A stretch of 6,614 bases of DNA. Origin: Pseudomonadota bacterium. Its GTDB lineage: Bacteria > Pseudomonadota > Gammaproteobacteria > Steroidobacterales > Steroidobacteraceae. The translations under genes and the position numbers were made by a program. This document shows positions 5,180-6,614 of the stretch, in pieces. The stretch's first letter is position 1. Each line of letters begins with the position of its first letter. The stretch spans positions 1 to 6,614 of the forward strand of contig JAKAFQ010000246.1 in NCBI GenBank assembly GCA_021817875.1, written 5' to 3'. The notes below the pieces were generated by a model. That model saw nothing but the letters and a program-made list of their open reading frames with translations, was not told the DNA's origin and searched no databases.

Positions 5180-6460
5180 TTAATGCGTGGCCCCGTACCG
5201 TCTCGTAAAGAATCTGGGGTTTAGCTCTGGCCGGAAGTAATGTTTGCGCTCGATCCAAATAAAGCCATCATGCTTGCTGATGGCCGCCACATCAATCGGA
5301 CCCCCGACAGACTCACTTGGTTTAGTGACTCGTTCCTTTAGGGACTGAAGCTCTATCAGGCTCTTTGCGAGAGCGGCCATTTCTGCTACGGGTAGTGACG
5401 CAATTACTCGCGCCATCGGAGAATGGTGACTGCTGAACGACTGCGAGAACCATTCCTTCCGGTGCTCTTGAAGAGCATCTTCAACCATTTGTTCAATCCC
5501 TGGAATATCGCCCTCATGTTCAATTCGTTCGGCGATTCTTGCGGCGAAATCTGTTAGGCATTTGCGAGTTGCATCGTCAACATTCTGATGGACGTCCGGG
5601 CTGATACCGAGACGAAATGTGTTGATCATACTGGTCGTGGCGAATGGCCTAATGATTGCCGGAATCTCGTTAGTGATCGTGGCGGGATTTTCCTCGGGTA
5701 TTGCAATGAAGTGCCTCTCCAGGAAGCCCCTGCACTTGTACGCCTCAAATGAGGGGAAGTAGTCCTTCTGTCCGTAGCCGCCGATCACGATTCCGGACTC
5801 GCCGAGAAAAAGGTCGTGGCGCTTCATGGCCGCCCTGATTGAGACATCTGCGAGCCGCGGGGCGGACCCAAGATCAATCACGTACTCAGGTCCAATTTCT
5901 TCGCGAATCCTCCTGGTGATCTCAACAGCGTGTGCGGCTACCGCGGCTTCTATATCCTCCGGTGTCAACGGTACGGGGACCTCCAAGCGTGCAACGTCTG
6001 CCTCAAGTTCGGTCAGCTTATTAAGGTAGCAGTTCACCTGATCTTGGCCCTCCGCTTGCTTGACCGACTCGTCTTCCTTGAGCATGCGCGCATTGAAAAA
6101 TGCAGCCATCGTTGCATTCTCCAGAAACAGTCGCTGCTTCATCTCGTCTGGGAAAAGCGCAGAGTGCCCCTCAACGAAGCGGAAAAATCGCTCTCGGTAG
6201 CCAGATATGGAGTCCGAGGACTCCGTTCCGAGATGAGCCCGGAAATCCTTGACGATGATCTCCCAAGGCACGGAATGGAGTCCCGCTGAACCAAAGATCA
6301 TGAGGCCAACGGGGTGAACGTCAGAAAGCTGGAATAGCTTATTTGCCCCTTTGAAGTACCGGACTTCCTGTTTGCCCTTGATCCAATGGGTGACCGTGGT
6401 GGCACTGTCGGCGGCAAAGATCAGCGCATGCTGGTTCATGATCGCCACTTCCGCAGTCAC
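5180..6460 (-). CDS. Proteasome/HslV-like N-terminal-nucleophile hydrolase, 426 aa
   Basis: Read as an Ntn hydrolase of the proteasome-beta/HslV type (threonine peptidase fold). After the initiating residue the protein begins TAEVAIMNQHALIFAADS. Counting Thr2 as position 1, Asp18 falls exactly at catalytic position 17. Lys41 in GANKLFQL corresponds to Lys33 of the KKI segment, after a 7-residue insertion. GLMIFGSAG (52-60) fits the following strand and glycine loop, and SGIVIGGYG with FPSFEAYKCRG (222-245) the second sheet. MetAP removal of Met before Thr would expose the nucleophile, as in HslV. At 426 residues it is over twice a normal subunit: about 120-220 is an acidic helical insertion, and about 290-426 a C-terminal extension ending VGGPIDVAAISKHDGFIWIE. 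No HslU or other ATPase is present. The GTG start at 6460 has AGGAG 9 nt upstream. The fold is inferred by eye; substrate and role are unknown. Confidence 0.78.
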   Translation of the reverse strand: MTAEVAIMNQHALIFAADSATTVTHWIKGKQEVRYFKGANKLFQLSDVHPVGLMIFGSAGLHSVPWEIIVKDFRAHLGTESSDSISGYRERFFRFVEGHSALFPDEMKQRLFLENATMAAFFNARMLKEDESVKQAEGQDQVNCYLNKLTELEADVARLEVPVPLTPEDIEAAVAAHAVEITRRIREEIGPEYVIDLGSAPRLADVSIRAAMKRHDLFLGESGIVIGGYGQKDYFPSFEAYKCRGFLERHFIAIPEENPATITNEIPAIIRPFATTSMINTFRLGISPDVHQNVDDATRKCLTDFAARIAERIEHEGDIPGIEQMVEDALQEHRKEWFSQSFSSHHSPMARVIASLPVAEMAALAKSLIELQSLKERVTKPSESVGGPIDVAAISKHDGFIWIERKHYFRPELNPRFFTRRYGATH

Positions 6461-6515
6461 AGGTAGGCGCTCCTCGTCTTTTGTGGGTGCGAATCTACAC
6501 GACGATGGCCATAGC

Positions 6516-6598
6516 CCTCACTCCGGGTGATTCAACCGAATATTGATCCCACCCGAGAGCCCCTGATGCCGCAGGGCATCCTGCGCGTGCCCGAGACC
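6516..6598. repeat. 83-bp direct repeat, right copy
   Basis: Identical to 4749-4831. It lies 55 bp upstream of the GTG start of the proteasome-like gene, so any promoter for that gene must lie in this 55-bp gap or within the repeat. Beyond 6598 only 16 bases remain in the window, and they differ from the sequence beyond the left copy. Confidence 0.97.
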
Positions 6599-6614
6599 AC
6601 GGGAGGCGTGCTTC
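6518..6614 (-). CDS. C-terminal end of a gene entering from the right edge (31 codons visible)
   Basis: Reading inwards from the edge on the minus strand, the frame gives KHASR and then the 26 residues and TGA encoded by the repeat, the same ending as the 52-aa ORF at the left copy but after a different upstream sequence. The visible part is too short to assign a family. It could be an intact gene, a fusion made by the insertion, or simply non-coding DNA beyond the repeat. Confidence 0.3.
   Translation of the reverse strand, partial: KHASRGLGHAQDALRHQGLSGGINIRLNHPE

Noticed and set aside
4980..6460. Toxin-antitoxin reading of the hydrolase and 61-aa gene
   Set aside because: The large gene looks like an Ntn hydrolase rather than a known toxin, and the small protein has no recognisable antitoxin DNA-binding domain; order and size alone are not enough.
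1..6614. CRISPR array, tRNA or rRNA genes
   Set aside because: No regularly spaced repeat series and no cloverleaf or rRNA-like sequence were seen on either strand.

Overview
The window looks like part of a mobilizable or conjugative plasmid, or an integrated element, from a GC-rich Gram-negative bacterium. A proteobacterium is the most likely host: the transfer genes are laid out as in the Tra1 core of IncP plasmids such as RP4, and codon third positions in the left half are strongly G/C. No ribosomal, tRNA or core-metabolism gene is visible, so I cannot name a genus.

Left half (1-3638), DNA processing for conjugation. A TraI-type (MOBP) relaxase runs on the minus strand from 1524 off the left edge. 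It overlaps the end of a TraJ/MobC-like oriT-recognition protein (1514-1810, minus). A 317-bp gene-free gap follows (1811-2127) with the properties of an origin of transfer: a 72-nt imperfect inverted repeat, a nic-like sequence at its edge, two copies of a bipartite motif and an 11-bp tandem repeat. From the far side of the gap three plus-strand genes run as one operon: a TraK-like helix-turn-helix protein, a TraL-like ParA/MinD-type ATPase, and a small TraM-position protein whose start overlaps the traL stop. The order traI-traJ-oriT-traK-traL-traM and its divergence match RP4. TraJ, relaxase and TraK would build the relaxosome at oriT. The roles of TraL and TraM are accessory and poorly defined.

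Right half (3639-6614), accessory cargo, all on the minus strand and running towards the transfer operon. It contains two separate modules. The first (3672-4672) is a translationally coupled pair of small membrane proteins of unknown function. The second (about 4749-6598) is bounded by two identical 83-bp direct repeats 1767 bp apart. Between them lie a 426-residue protein that I read as a proteasome/HslV-type N-terminal nucleophile hydrolase with an apparently intact Thr-Asp-Lys triad, and a coupled 61-residue acidic protein. This interior is visibly richer in A+T than the transfer genes. Each repeat is the last 26 codons plus stop of one reading frame, so the cassette seems to sit between two copies of the 3' end of a small gene.

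The most novel-looking part is this repeat-bounded proteasome-like cassette next to conjugation genes. It could be a defence or other accessory system, but the sequence alone does not prove a function.
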